This document shows, in pieces, positions 42,195 through 54,041 of a stretch of DNA of 64,000 nt (its first letter is position 1; each line of letters opens with the position of its first letter). The notes under the pieces were generated by a model, which was not told the origin of the DNA, made no database searches, and was given only the letters and a program-made list of their open reading frames with translations. Location: contig JAUCBJ010002303.1 in NCBI GenBank assembly GCA_032718475.1, positions 1 through 64,000 of the forward strand, written 5' to 3'. Source of the stretch: Nemertoderma westbladi (lineage: Eukaryota; Xenacoelomorpha; Nemertodermatida; Nemertodermatidae). Both the position numbers and the translations under genes were made by a program.

Positions 42195-42295
42195 CTGGTA
42201 TCAGACTAGTTGTGATAATATATACTAACCTGATATATTATATAATACTTTATTGTGTTGATACCCATCGGGATCCAACCCTTACCACTTTGGCG
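42195..42295 (+). repeat. LTR-end fragment, repeated at 52899-52996
   Basis: A 101-bp stretch from CTGGTATCAGACTAGT to CCAACCCTTACC and TTTGGCG. It is nearly identical to a 98-bp copy at 52899-52996. It sits directly upstream of decayed pol sequence, as a 5' LTR end would. Confidence 0.6.
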
Positions 42296-44950
42296 TGGTG
42301 GCAGCAGCTGTGTTTTTTTTTGAGAACCCAACGTACTCATACATACATGCGGTTTGGTCGATGATCTGGAGGATATCTCCGCTGCATGCCGTCGTACTGC
42401 AGCCCAGCAAGTCGCTGCTTTGGAGTTAATGCTTGGACAAATAGCAAACTATGCCCCAGTAATCTCTTGAGCCACCATGCTGGGCTCAGAAACAGCCCTT
42501 GAGGAACTTATAACACGTGTCCTTGTCAACCTCCTAGTTCATGGTGGTGTCACAAAAATCGCTGACGATCTGTACTGTGGTGGTGATACCCCCAGGAACT
42601 CGCACTAACTTTGATACTGTTATCTGCCCTAGAATGGTGTGACCTACGGTTGTCTGCCCGCAAAACCGTCATTTGCCCTGCATCCACGACCATTTTGGGG
42701 TGGAAGTGGACCCAAGGTTCACTGTCTGCATCACCCCACATCATTTCCACACTCACTGCATGCCCCATGCCCATGACAACATGACAGTTTGTGAACTCCT
42801 TCATTGGTTCGTATAAGGTGTTACCGCGTGTCCTGCCTCAGTGTTCTGCTCTTATAGCTCCTCTTGATACACTCCTCACTGACTGACCCCTTGACCCGGT
42901 TGCGTGGAATGAACCCACTTCCACAGCATTCCGGCGTGTACAGGCTGGCCTTAAAGATTGTTGGTCCATCACCATTCTGAGGCCCTCAGATGAATTATTC
43001 ATTGTAACCAATGCTGCATCCAGCACCGCTGGCATTGGTGCGATTCTATACACAAAACGTGATGCTCAGTTGCACATTACTGGTTATTTCTCAGCTAAAC
43101 TGTGGCAACACCAACAGAGTTGGTTAGGTTACCTTGTGAGATGGAAGCCCTAGCCATCGCCGCTGCTGTCAGCTATTTTGTGCCATATATTACACAGTCA
43201 TTAACTGCCCCGTGTTGTCATAGACAGCAAACCCTGTGTTCAGGCATATAACAAGTTCTCACGCGGCTCCTACTTGACAAGCCCTCGGCTCACTACCTTC
43301 CTCGCCACACTGAGCCAATATAATATTACTGTCTCATACATACAGGGCACACGCAACTTGCCTGCTGACTTCCAAAGCCGGAATATCCAGCCATGTCCCA
43401 ACCAGTCGTGCCAAGTCAATCCAGAATCCAGGATCCAGAACCTTTCTCAATGAACTCTGTGACTCACCGCTTGTACAGTCGCTACCCATCCCTGCTGATG
43501 ACCCCCAGCCACTATATACCACTCGCAGTGCATGGCTAGCTACACAGGCAGAATGTCCAGATATCAAATGTGCACATGCCCATTTGCAACAGGGTACGCG
43601 TCCATCAAAGAAAGACATCCACTGCCACGATGTCAAACGCTACCTAGACTGCACCTCTGTGACAAGCAATGGACTCCTTGTTGTTCGCCTTCATAATGCA
43701 CTGCCATCGCCATGCAACCTCATTGTGGTACCTCGTTCCGCACAACGTGGCCTTGTATCATCCATTCATTTGGAATTACAACACCCATCGAAAGCCCAAC
43801 CCTGAAAAATTCTCAATCGTTCCTTCTGGGCTCTTGACCTTGAAGCAACAGTGGCTGCTTGCATATATGAGCGCCCACAATGTGCTGCCCTGAAATCTGC
43901 ACCTCCCTGACCCATTCAACAGACATCTGAGGAGCCCCCAACCATTATCGACATCTCCCTCGCTGCTGATGTCCTGGTTCAGCACTGTCAGCATATACTT
44001 TTCTTTCGCAAGACTGTGTCATCCTTCTCAGCTGCTACTATCATACAGGACGAAACCCATCCCACTCTTTGTGATGCACTCATCGCCCTCTGTATTGGTC
44101 GTGTTCCCCTCATTGCCCCCCCCCCCTGCCATTTTTTGCATCGATCAGCTCCAGGGTTTAATGCATTACGCGCAATGACTACATCCTCCTCTCCCATTGA
44201 ATACGGTTGGAAATAGGTAGACCTAAGAACCCCAACAAGAATCCTGTTGCTGGACATGGTGTTCGCGAACTTGAGGAAGAACTCCTCCACTTGCACCCCT
44301 CTGGGGACCCATTTTCCACCATGTCACTAGCAATCGCTGTTGCTAATTTGAACCATCGCATACGCCACAAGTGGTCTGTCTGCCTGCGAAATTATCAACC
44401 AATGTGATCAGTTCACTGGAGACCAACTACCACTCGATGACGATGATGGCCTCATCCTTTGCCAACATCGCAACTGGGCAACCAATCATTCCACCAGTAT
44501 TGAAGCTAAGTGCAGACTTCTGGCAAAATCCTCCTCAGCCACACCACACCCACTGTCACAAGTGGGTGATTTAATTCACCTCTATGCTGATGGCTCAAAG
44601 TTACATGGTCGCCCTCGATACATTGTATCTTCAGTCGCTGATGATTGGATCAACATCAGAAAATTTATCGGTTCCCAACTTCATGCCCAAACGTACCGAG
44701 TACCCCGCTCAGAGTACTACCTGGTGCCCCAATATCGAACACGAACCCACACCTACCAACAGTCGCGATCAACAGAATCAAGCGATGAAGACCCACCAGT
44801 GCCACCCTGTGGTACTGTAGCACACCTCGCGACCCCCTAGAACTTGGCCTCCCAGGACTCGATCCCAATAATGAGCGTCCAGCGCCCGGTATACTGTCAC
44901 CTCAGTCAACTTCCCATTGCCCAATACGGACACGCCGATCCCCCATGTGT
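42296..44950 (+). pseudogene. Decayed, internally deleted gypsy-like pol (gypsy-3)
   Basis: Many stops and shifts, but landmarks run in order on the plus strand. RT C-terminus: [20 protein letters not shown], then [10 protein letters not shown] with the catalytic DD near 42555-42580. RNase H follows: FIVTNAASSTAGIGA, GYFSAKLWQHQQSW, EMEALAIAAA (about 42985-43190). The integrase N-terminal region is QGTRPSKK to DGLLVVR and IVVPRS (about 43590-43740), and its core is EIGRPKNPNKNPVA to RELEEELL (about 44207-44290). The expected catalytic Glu after NPVA falls in an altered stretch (GHG). Gag, protease and the RT N-terminus are missing. A TGTTATGG string near 44948 could start the 3' LTR. Confidence 0.8.
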
Positions 44951-46254
44951 TATGGCTATGACGAGTAGGGATGTTTCAGACAGGATTGTATCATATTAAG
45001 TTTTTAAGCATCTACTATATTCTCGAATAGCAGTGTGTGTGTAGTGAGATATTTCTATATAAAGATATACTGTATATATATATTGGTGATGGGACCCAAG
45101 TGTGCTTTTTATTATAAAATATATTCTGGTACTGATAAGATTTAGGAATAATAAATACTGAAGTATCTGACTGTGAACGAAAAACAATTTCTATATATTA
45201 CTACTGTACTACTGTACTGTACTAAATTAATCCTCAGAAAATTACATTTCATCACATCACACAGCACACAGACACAGACACAACACACTACATTTTATTG
45301 GACAAACAAAGCAATAACGACAAGCAACTCAATACAATAAATTAGATGCCAAATTTATTCATTGTAATTACATAATTGATAATTACTCTAAATACTGTAA
45401 TATAATTAAACAATAACTAATAGTGCGGTACCTACACTACTACTACTGCTGCTACTGTATAGGGCTTTGGCTTTACATTCAGACTGTGTTAGCAATAATT
45501 ACTAGGTTCCATGAACCAGTAGGCCTACTGGTATCTTACTACTTACGCTATACAGCTACCGGTATTCAGGTATTAGCTGTGACTTCTTGCCTAACTAACT
45601 AAATTCATAGACTTTCATGTCACTGATCCCAGTTGCTGAGCTAACTCATAGCTAGGCCGCGATTACATCATTAAACCAACCTAGAAAAAATAATGTGCAG
45701 CCAAATCTCGCTGTAATTTGTTTTTGTTGTGTTTATTCAAAAAAGCATCATACACACAAAATTTCCGTCACACAAACAACACAGTTTTGTATGGGCTTTC
45801 TGATGGTATAATTTTTGTAATGCAATAGTTTTTGTATCATACTGTCATATCTGCATATGCAATTTTGTATCTTTAATTTTGAAAGGGATTTCTTAGTAAG
45901 ATTTTGAATTTGTGCAGCGAGATTTGGTTGTACAGTGCAGCCAAATCTCTCTGAGAATACCCAACTGTACTATTAACAATCCTATTCACTGGGAGCCTAG
46001 AACTGTCAGATTTAAATATAGCGATACCTTAGTGGATAATGCAGTAATGCAAGCATAATTGTGGTGACCCAGACCGCCAGACGATCGTTCAAAAAACGAT
46101 AAACCTTAACTGCCTAACTCCAACAACTCGCAACACAACAATACAGAGCGGCAGAGGTGCAGAAGCAAGACAGACTGAAGCTACCGGTACTGCGGTAACC
46201 GGTAAGGCAATAGGCCTACCAGAATACTGCAATTCAATAACGATAACCGTTAAC
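44951..46254. other. AT-rich spacer
   Basis: No genes. It contains the small inverted-repeat element at 45696-45932 and several CTACTG/CTGTACTG microsatellite patches. Frames near 46089-46580 on the minus strand are produced by the GTACCGGTACCAGT repeat. Confidence 0.5.
45696..45932. mobile_element. Small inverted-repeat element (MITE-like)
   Basis: Left end TGCAGCCAAATCTCGCTG; right end, on the minus strand, TACAACCAAATCTCGCTG. About 237 bp, AT-rich, non-coding. A further copy of the terminal sequence (GTGCAGCCAAATCTC) starts immediately right of it at 45935, so several copies may abut. The terminal style resembles Tc1/mariner derivatives, but no clear TA duplication was seen. Confidence 0.5.
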
Positions 46255-46560
46255 CACGTACCAGTACAAGTAACGGTACCAGTACAAGTACCGGTACCAG
46301 TACCGGTACCAGTAAAAGTACCGGTACCAGTACGGGTACCAGTACCGGTACCAGTAAAAGTACCGGTACCAGTACCGGTACCTTTACAGGTACTGGTACC
46401 ATTACAAGTACCGGTACCAGTACAAGTACCGGTACCAGTACGAGTACCGGTACCAGTACCGGTACCAGTAAAAGTACCGGAACCAGTACAAGTACCGGTA
46501 CCAGCACCGGTACCAGTAAAAGTACCGGTACCTGTACAAGTACCGGTACAGTACTGGTAC
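46255..46560. repeat. GTACCGGTACCAGTA minisatellite
   Basis: About 300 bases of interlaced GTACCGGTACCAGT units, rich in self-complementary GGTACC and ACCGGT. It creates long spurious minus-strand frames of Gly/Thr or Val/Pro repeats. Confidence 0.9.
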
Positions 46561-46664
46561 CAGTAGCGGTAGGCATACAAACTACAAATCAGAAAGTAGG
46601 CCTACAGAAAGAAAATGCCTATAGACATACATAACCAGCCTAAGGTGTAAGGCTATACTGGAAG

Positions 46665-47780
46665 CAATGTTGAGGTTGCTGCACGAAGACGATCCAAATT
46701 ATCCCGGAGTACCGCCCATCAAAGTGGAAATTATCGACGAATTACGGGAAGAAAAAGCAAATGCAATTCAATTACTGTACCACCACATCCAGCTCTCACC
46801 GTACCGAAAACAACTTCACAGACTAACCAAACAATAAAACTACCAAACTTTTACGAGAAAGATACCAGGATTTGGTTTGAACAGAAAGAAGAAATACAGA
46901 TGTCTCAGATAATGTAAAAAAGAACAGCTTGTTACGCGTTTTACCTACAAATATCATTTTTGATAGTGGTGCACAAGTTACAGACCCATTTGAAACAATA
47001 AAAAATAATTTAATCAAATATTTTGACATAAGCGAAGAACAAAGATTAAAACGACTTCTACAAGAGCAACACTTAGGAGACCGTAAACCTTCAGTAGCCC
47101 TTAGGCATATATAACGTTTAGCACCAAATAACAATAATACAGTCTGACTGTAATATAGTAAAAATGCGTTTCATGGGAATTTTACCGGAGCAGATTCGAA
47201 TATCCTCATCATCAATTGATGGCGTTAGTACAGAAAAGCTAGCAGAAATCGCTGACCACTGGACCATATGATGGCAGGATGGAGCAGATAAAAACTTCGA
47301 GTAGTTCAGTTAACGTCAACCAGGTGAGTGGAAACTTGGATATATGGATAGGCCTTTATCTAACCCTGCTACTACTGGTATAGAGGTTAGGGCTGATAAT
47401 GGAATGGAATTATGGTGTCAAAACATCACACACCAAATTAATAAGCTATCTCAAGCTGTCGAATATTTGTCTACCAGTAATGACCACCCTTACAGTGATA
47501 ATAGGGGCCGCAGACGTTACCATGAACAGTTTCAAGGAGAACAGTATTCTCCAAATAGGCCTAATAGAAATAGATATCAGTCAAGATCTAAATCACTTAC
47601 TCGCAATTACAATCCTGATGGATCCTGATTGGCGTTTTGGTAAAAATGCTACAAAGTGTGGTGGAGTTGATGTGTGTGAATGGAATTCATCATATAGAGA
47701 ACAAGTGAATAACCCACATGGCCGAAGACAGCCGGGAAACGCTCAGGCTCTTTCACCAAGGCGGTCAGTGATGGAGTAAA
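46665..47780 (+). pseudogene. gypsy-2 gag
   Basis: Frames broken by stops encode KLPNFYEKDTRIWFEQKEE, YFDISEEQRLKRLLQEQHLGD and RKPSVALRHI, a pattern seen in gypsy gag capsid regions. Later, near 47625-47660, comes a Cys-containing FGKNATKC motif typical of the gag end in this group. No intact start-to-stop gag remains. Confidence 0.7.
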
Positions 47781-47799
47781 TTCTATTTTCGTAGCCGCT

Positions 47800-48350
47800 G
47801 AACCAATGCGCCAATTTTTGGCTGATAGTGGTAGCGAGGTAAGTGTAGTACCTCGACATTATGCCACATCAAGATTAACACCTGTGACTAATATTAATCT
47901 GAAAGCGGCAAACCAAAATAAAATTAATGTAATTGGAATAGAACAAATAACATTTAACTTACCTGATATCAGTAGAAAACAGTTTACATGGAATTTCTAC
48001 GTATGTGATGTAGACCAACCTATATTAGGTGCTGATTTTCTTCGATATAATGAACTACTTGTAGATTGTACCTACAACAGACTGATACCCTTGTCTTGGT
48101 TAAGAGATCCCTCAAAATTTCCCAATAACCAACTCAATACGGAAACTAATCCACAATTAAAAGTAAAATTAGAAAAAAAACCAGACAAAATAGACCAACA
48201 TACCATCACTAAACAAAGAATATTTGTACGGAGAATTACAGTGGAAAATTCTCAGTATAGTAAATCTGTCAATGATCTTCTGGATAAATACCCGGATATA
48301 TTCAAACCAATAATTATTACAGAGCCAGTAAAACATCAAGCACATTAGCA
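47800..48350 (+). pseudogene. gypsy-2 aspartic protease
   Basis: A 180-codon open frame (from 47806) has the active-site string FLADSGSEVSVVP and a typical C-terminal GADFLRYNELLVD, with a linker leading to the RT. The frame ends at TAG 48346-48348. The domain itself looks intact. Confidence 0.82.
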
Positions 48351-48411
48351 TCATATTATTAGTAGTGGGCCACCTACTCACTCAAAACCAAGATAACTTT
48401 TTGGCGACAGA

Positions 48412-48644
48412 TTGAAACATGCAAAAAGGATATTTAGTGACTGGGAAACCCAAGGCATTTGTTACGGTATAGAGGCGAATCACCATATGCATCACCCATG
48501 CATATGGCCCCTAAACCAAAATCCACTAAGTACACCATTCAGAGCCTGTGGCGATTGTCGTGGCTTGAATTTGCAGACTATACCAGATCGTTACCCAATG
48601 CCACATTTAGGTGATATACCAAGTTTTCTCAATGGTTGCACTGT
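48412..48644 (+). pseudogene. gypsy-2 RT, N-terminal piece
   Basis: Contains CGDCRGLNLQTIPDRYPMP and LGDIPSFLNGCT, the RT fingers region. It then stops abruptly at the insertion junction; the reading resumes after 51110 with FSKLDLQSA. Confidence 0.8.
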
Positions 48645-50559
48645 GGGGCGAGCCACGAAGTGAGTGAGCCTTAGCGTAGTGGTACCATTAATCAACCTGT
48701 CGTTCTGTCGTTCTGTCGTTCTGTCGTGTTCAATTTTAAACGTTAATAACTCGGCCAATCTTTGATGAAATCTATCCAAACTTGGTACACATGTTGTATG
48801 GCAAAAGTTTAGAAATTTTCCAAGTAGAATTTCCGTGTGGCCTTCGAGAAGCTAAGATAATAGCAGTTAATTAGTTAATTAAGTTGATTACGGTAAAAAC
48901 ACCATTTTCAACCTGCCTTTTAAAGGAAATTAATTGTTTTACAGTATAAGACTTCAATAATTATACTTAAAAAATATACAGATGTAATCCGCATACTCCA
49001 TTCTATTATAGTTTTTAATTAGTTCAAGTGATTTGCTTTAATAATCGTGTCTTTAATTGATCTAAAGTAATTAAACCGGCATAAAAAATTTATTCTCATT
49101 AAATACTGCTCATTTATTGGTTAACTCAAGTTGGCTTGTTTCCCAGCAACACTTGAGGTATTCAGTCAGCCTTGCTTGTAAGAGGCAGACTGCTGCTGCT
49201 GCTGGTAGCCATCCATTCACTCACTCTCCATTGAACTGGCTGATTGGAGGTGTGTGTGTATCGGGTTCAATGACATTAATATTATTACTAAAGTAACGTC
49301 GGGATGTTAATATTCACTGGAGCTATGAGTCTCTCTGGTTAGTTGAATGAATGAAATAAATAATTGTTTTACTGTTCCGAATATCAATGTTTATTTCTGT
49401 AGGCCAACTTACTGTATTATTATTTAATCTAAATGTACATAATAGTTTAAATAAATTATTTCACAATTTCATTCCAATTCATACTGCTTACGCAACCATG
49501 CTAATTAGGTATATTAAATGGCAGGATTGTTTTTAATTAAAATTTTTACAGAGCAAACAAGTATATTGTATTTAACTGAAAGTTAATTTATTTCGGTAAG
49601 TAGGCCTTGCGGTTTGTTAGTTTAGTTAGTATAATAAGTATCAAATATATTACGTGCTGCTGTACAGTAAACGCGGCTTTGCGTTATTGAATTACAGAAT
49701 TGGCGGTACAAAGTACATTAATAGGGATCAGGCATATTGCATTTATATAATTGTTGTTGTAAATGTACAATAATATGCGCCACTTTTATTTTAGTAACTG
49801 CAATGTGTATTTCATTTGTACCTGCAACCCATTAAAAAGGGCAGCTGAACATATCGCGGACAGGCTGACTATTCACCATAACAAAAAAACCCAAATCGCC
49901 GCAGTTCCACTTACAGTTCCATATTATTCTGTTTTGCAATTCAACCCAATTTATCTGCTCTCTGCTACACGCGGTTTTATCCACGAGTTTTGTAAAGTCC
50001 CGACTTATCGGGAATGACATGAACTTAGCGTCCGGAATATTCTGAACAGATTAAATCTACTTGGCGCTGTAATACTGCATCCCGTTGTACCAGAAGTTAT
50101 TAAAACATACCGGCCCCTCAAATGCGCTTGCAGTGGGTTAGAGAACAACATATACCGCCCCAGTACAACCGCTATTTTGATAAGGTCCAATATATAATAT
50201 ATATATATGGTCTAACATATGATAGTTCACTAATCAGCTAATAGGCCTATTAATTCGTGAGATTTCAATTTATAAATAAAACTAATATACGAGCTCATAT
50301 GAGCTCAATTGATTGATTGATTGAAGGTATGACCGTTGTTGTGGGGGACTAGGTCTACCTGTCTAGCAGCTAATAACTCGTCCGTGGAGAGAATAATATA
50401 AGTCGAGGAACATAACGAAACGCGTTTAATTTATTTATTTATTCCAATTGGGGATGCTTTCTAACGCGGGAATGCGGTGCTATTAAACATCAACACATTC
50501 CTGCGCGTGCGTCGATATTGTGCACCCTAATACTAACAACCCACCCAGACACCCCCTAC

Positions 50560-50593
<34 letters not shown>

Positions 50594-51110
50594 ATCACCC
50601 AACATTACTATGTATAGATCAATGCAGCTCAATATATTAGTAAAGGTATCGTCTGATTAGCTTTCCTACACATGACCTCTTATCCTTGTAGCTTGTCCTT
50701 GCATTTATTTACACTATTTTTTGTTGAGTAAATCTTTCTGATAGGGGGGGGGGGGGGGGGGGGGGACTTACTCTGGACGAGCGCAACGATTGAACGACGC
50801 TTATAATAATTAAGACGAGTACGGCGTTGATTATATTCATATACACCACCTGGCTTTGCATATTTAACGTGCGATTGGAAATAAGTTCGTTCTACCCTTC
50901 CGTGGGTGGTAGATGTCACGGTTATGTATTGGTGGTTGAGAAGGGTGGGGGGGGGGGGGATTAAAAGGGGTGAACACGTACTGTCCCCCTTTCTTTGATT
51001 GATTGGTGGTGTGGGTAAATTTCTCAAAACCTGATTTTGTGATACAGTCGCTTAATTTTAATTTGTATCTCATAACTGGACCTCGTGCTGCGCGAAGGCC
51101 CCACGAACGT
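48645..51110. mobile_element. ~2.5-kb non-coding insertion inside gypsy-2 RT
   Basis: The RT codons join across this segment, so it is a later insertion. A TGT on each side (48642-48644 and 51110-51112) may be a short target duplication. The left end starts GGGGCGAGCCACGAAGTGAG. The right end is GTGCTGCGCGAAGGCCCCAC followed by GAACG, a terminus found again near 55380-55395, near 62428-62450, and inverted near 53738-53765. The inside has no gene but includes a 33-base C run, a 22-base G run and a 13-base G run. Confidence 0.7.
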
Positions 51111-52436
51111 GTATTTTCAAAATTAGACCTTCAATCGGCATAAACACAAATTCCTATTGCTAAGGAGGATCAGCAAAAAGCAGCAGTAACCACTCCATTT
51201 GGGTTGTTCATCTTTCGCCGAATGCCATATGGATTACGAAATGCAGCCCAAACATTTCAACGTTTAATGGACTGTGTTCTCCAAGATATTCCACATGCAT
51301 GGGTATATCTGGATGATATACTTTATAGCAAGCAAAACTGCAGAGGAACACCTCATACATCTAGATACAATTATCAACGTTTAACAGTTAATGGCCTACG
51401 ATTAAGGGAAGATAAATGTCGTTTCTTCTGTGATAGTATAAGCTTTGTAGGGGCAAATATCTCAGCAGATGGAGTCAAACCCTTACAAGAAAAGGTAGAA
51501 GCCATTACTAGTTTTCCTAGGCCCACAACAATCAAAGCTCTCAAACGATTTCTTGGAATGGCCGGTTTCTATCACCGTTTTATACCAAACTTTTCAGGAA
51601 CAGCCACGCCTCTTACAGATCTAACTCGAAACAAACAAGAAAACGAATTCCATATTAAATTGGACTGACGAAGGTATACTGGCATTTGACAAATTGAAAA
51701 TCGCTCTTAAAGATAGTGTATCTCTAGCTTTTCCAAATACTGATGCTAAATTTGAAATAACTACAGACGCATCACAATCAGCAGCCGGTTCAGTACTTCA
51801 TCAGGTAGTATAAGGTGAAAAGCAACCATTAGCTTTTTTCTCAACCAAATTTAATTTAAATGAAGTACGAAAATCCGCCTTTGATCGTGAGTTGTTAGCA
51901 ATTTACCTGTCCCTAAAACACTTCTCTTGGTTACTGGGCTCGGAATTCACCATTAAGACAGACCACAAACCAGTACTTAGGATATTAGCAATGAAAAACC
52001 CTACACCACAACAAATTCGATGGATCTCATACATTTCTGAATTCAATTGCTCCATTGAACATATTTCAGGTTCATCTAATATAGTAGCAGACACTTTGTC
52101 GAGAACAACAGCAACTATCACAGCGGAATTCGATGATTCACTAGCAGAAGCTCAGAATGCCGATCCTTCACTAATATCCTTTTTCAGTAAAACTACATTA
52201 CCATTGAAGAAATTTCCAATATGCGATAATTTTCTATGGTGTGACATTTCAACGGATCGTATTCGACCATACATTCCAACAAATAGTCGTTTCCAATTAT
52301 TTACACAACTCCACAATTTGTCACATTTGGGAAATCGTGCTACATACAAACTTATTTCTGAGAAACATATATGGCCCTGAATGCGTAAAGACGTAAGTAA
52401 ATGGTGCTGAGAATGTCAAAGATGTCAAAAAATTTT
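51111..52436 (+). pseudogene. gypsy-2 RT core, RNase H and integrase zinc finger
   Basis: RT resumes with FSKLDLQSA, then TPFGLFIFRRMPYGLRNA, the catalytic YLDD at 51306-51317, and FLGMAGFYHRFIPNFS. RNase H includes FEITTDASQSAAGSVLH (broken by stops), LLAIYLSLKHFSWLL, TDHKP and VADTLSR. The integrase HHCC finger starts (LHNLSHLGN) and ends at CQRCQK, where the element is truncated. Several frameshifts and stops are present. Confidence 0.85.
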
Positions 52437-54040
52437 GCTTTGTGTAATGTTCTTTTACATTAGTTATAGTTAGTCGCCCTAGCTTTCCAAGCCATTAATT
52501 AGACTGGACATTTGTACATTTCGAATTCTTTTCATAGTTATATGCAAAATAATTGCATTAGCACCCTCTAAAACTGCATGGAGTCATCGTTGTTTTATTT
52601 TTCTTATATGCCAGTACCATATACTTACTGTTTGCATTATGCAGTGTTTGAAACTGAAAGTTTTTCATACCAGTTTCGAAACACTCTCACCTGAGGAGGT
52701 CATGAAAGAGAATGAAAGATGTTGCACCAGACCTTAGGTCTAGCGTATACGCCAGACGTTATGTCTAGCATAGCATATATATATATTATGGTGGATATAG
52801 ACCTAAGGGCCCACAGGTACCGTATTGCCGGAGGGGCCTCAATCTGGCTGTGTTACATTGCATGTCACCTACCTTTCTTACCTCAATGTACCAGTAGCCT
52901 GGTATCAGACTAGTTGTGATAATATATACTAACCTGATATATTATATACTTTATTGTGTTGATATCCATCGGGATCCAACCCTTACCAATTTGGCGCTGC
53001 TTATATTTTGCTTAAAACTCTTTTAGTAGTGACTCAACTGTTAACATAAGTTTATGTCACGTGCTGCGCGAATATCATGTACAGTATATATGTTTGTATA
53101 ACCTTTGAACTTCATAGTTATATAATTTAACTGGAAACTTTATACAAACAAGTGCTCAGATTCCAGGCTATTCCAGGTATTACACTTGATGTTTGCAGAG
53201 TATTTAATTGATAAAATTTCAAATGTAGATTTTGTGATTACCATACTTAAAACGGTTATTCAGACATTACTTACTAAACCACCATAATAAAACCTGATCA
53301 AATTATCTGTAGTAGTATTAAAACAAAGTTTTAATTTCCTATATATTTTATTCAACAATAAATAAATATTGTATTTAACTGCAAATTTCTTATCAAGTTT
53401 AAACAAATTGAAATATACAATTTGGAAGTCGTGAATGTTGACACATCGAGTACATGATTTTTCCAGATATTTCATATTTCAGTCTAACATGCACATTTTT
53501 TTTACTTTTTGTATATTGTTTTGGTTAAATTAACGTGTAACTGGCACCCCTCCTCCCCCTATGTATGACATTTAGTTGTTCTACAAACGTCCCTACCCAC
53601 CTACTTTACTGTTACAGTATATTAAGGTATGATACAGTACACTATGTATTATCAATTATAGTAAAGTCGTCATTATTTAAAATGTACCTGAGCACGTTAT
53701 AGAACCTGCTCAATGTACCTGTACACCGTAGAACACGTTCGTGGGGCCTTCACATGGCACGAGACTCGATAACCCGAGAACAATTAACTTGAAAAAGCTA
53801 TGTTCCCAAGTACTTATTTCGATTTGATCTCCAACTTCGTTAGCTTGCCGACTTGTTCTATTTAAGCAATGCTCATAGAGGCCACTCTTGCCAAATTTCA
53901 GATGAATCTGATGGTTGGTTCTATAATTACAGCTAGTTCTACATTCTGTCAATTCGCTCTCTAGCAGCAGCCAAAAGAACTATAAAAGTCTATCTGTGTG
54001 TAAAATTTATAATTAAGCAATGCTCATAGGACACTCCTCT
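52437..54040. other. Spacer with dispersed repeat scraps
   Basis: No gene. It holds the LTR-like copy at 52899-52996 and an inverted copy of the GTTCGTGGGGCC repeat terminus at about 53738. Two related blocks beginning AAGCAATGCTCATAG at about 53865 and 54016 look like a local duplication. Confidence 0.5.
52899..52996 (+). repeat. LTR-like fragment, second copy
   Basis: 98 bp nearly identical to 42195-42295. No pol sequence follows it, so it may be a solo or truncated LTR end of the gypsy-3 family. Confidence 0.6.
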
Positions 54041-54041
54041 C

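Larger units (their letters stand above)
46665..52440 (+). mobile_element. Decayed Ty3/gypsy retrotransposon (gypsy-2), split by an insertion
   Basis: Plus-strand order: gag, protease, RT, RNase H, integrase N-terminus. The RT is interrupted by foreign DNA from about 48645 to 51110. The element stops inside the integrase zinc finger near 52436, so the 3' part and LTR are gone. The sequence is AT-rich, unlike gypsy-1. Confidence 0.82.

Noticed and set aside
42197-45000. Idea that DHDH copies are independent retroinsertions
   Set aside because: The 3' non-coding flanks are collinear over more than 600 bases in both copies, so the pair arose by segmental duplication.
46089-46580. Minus-strand ORFs of Gly/Thr or Val/Pro repeats
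   Set aside because: Direct translation of the GTACCGGTACCAGT minisatellite; no unique protein sequence.
48645-51110. Helitron interpretation of the inserted element
   Set aside because: No CTRR terminus with a preceding hairpin and no A-T insertion site at the junctions.
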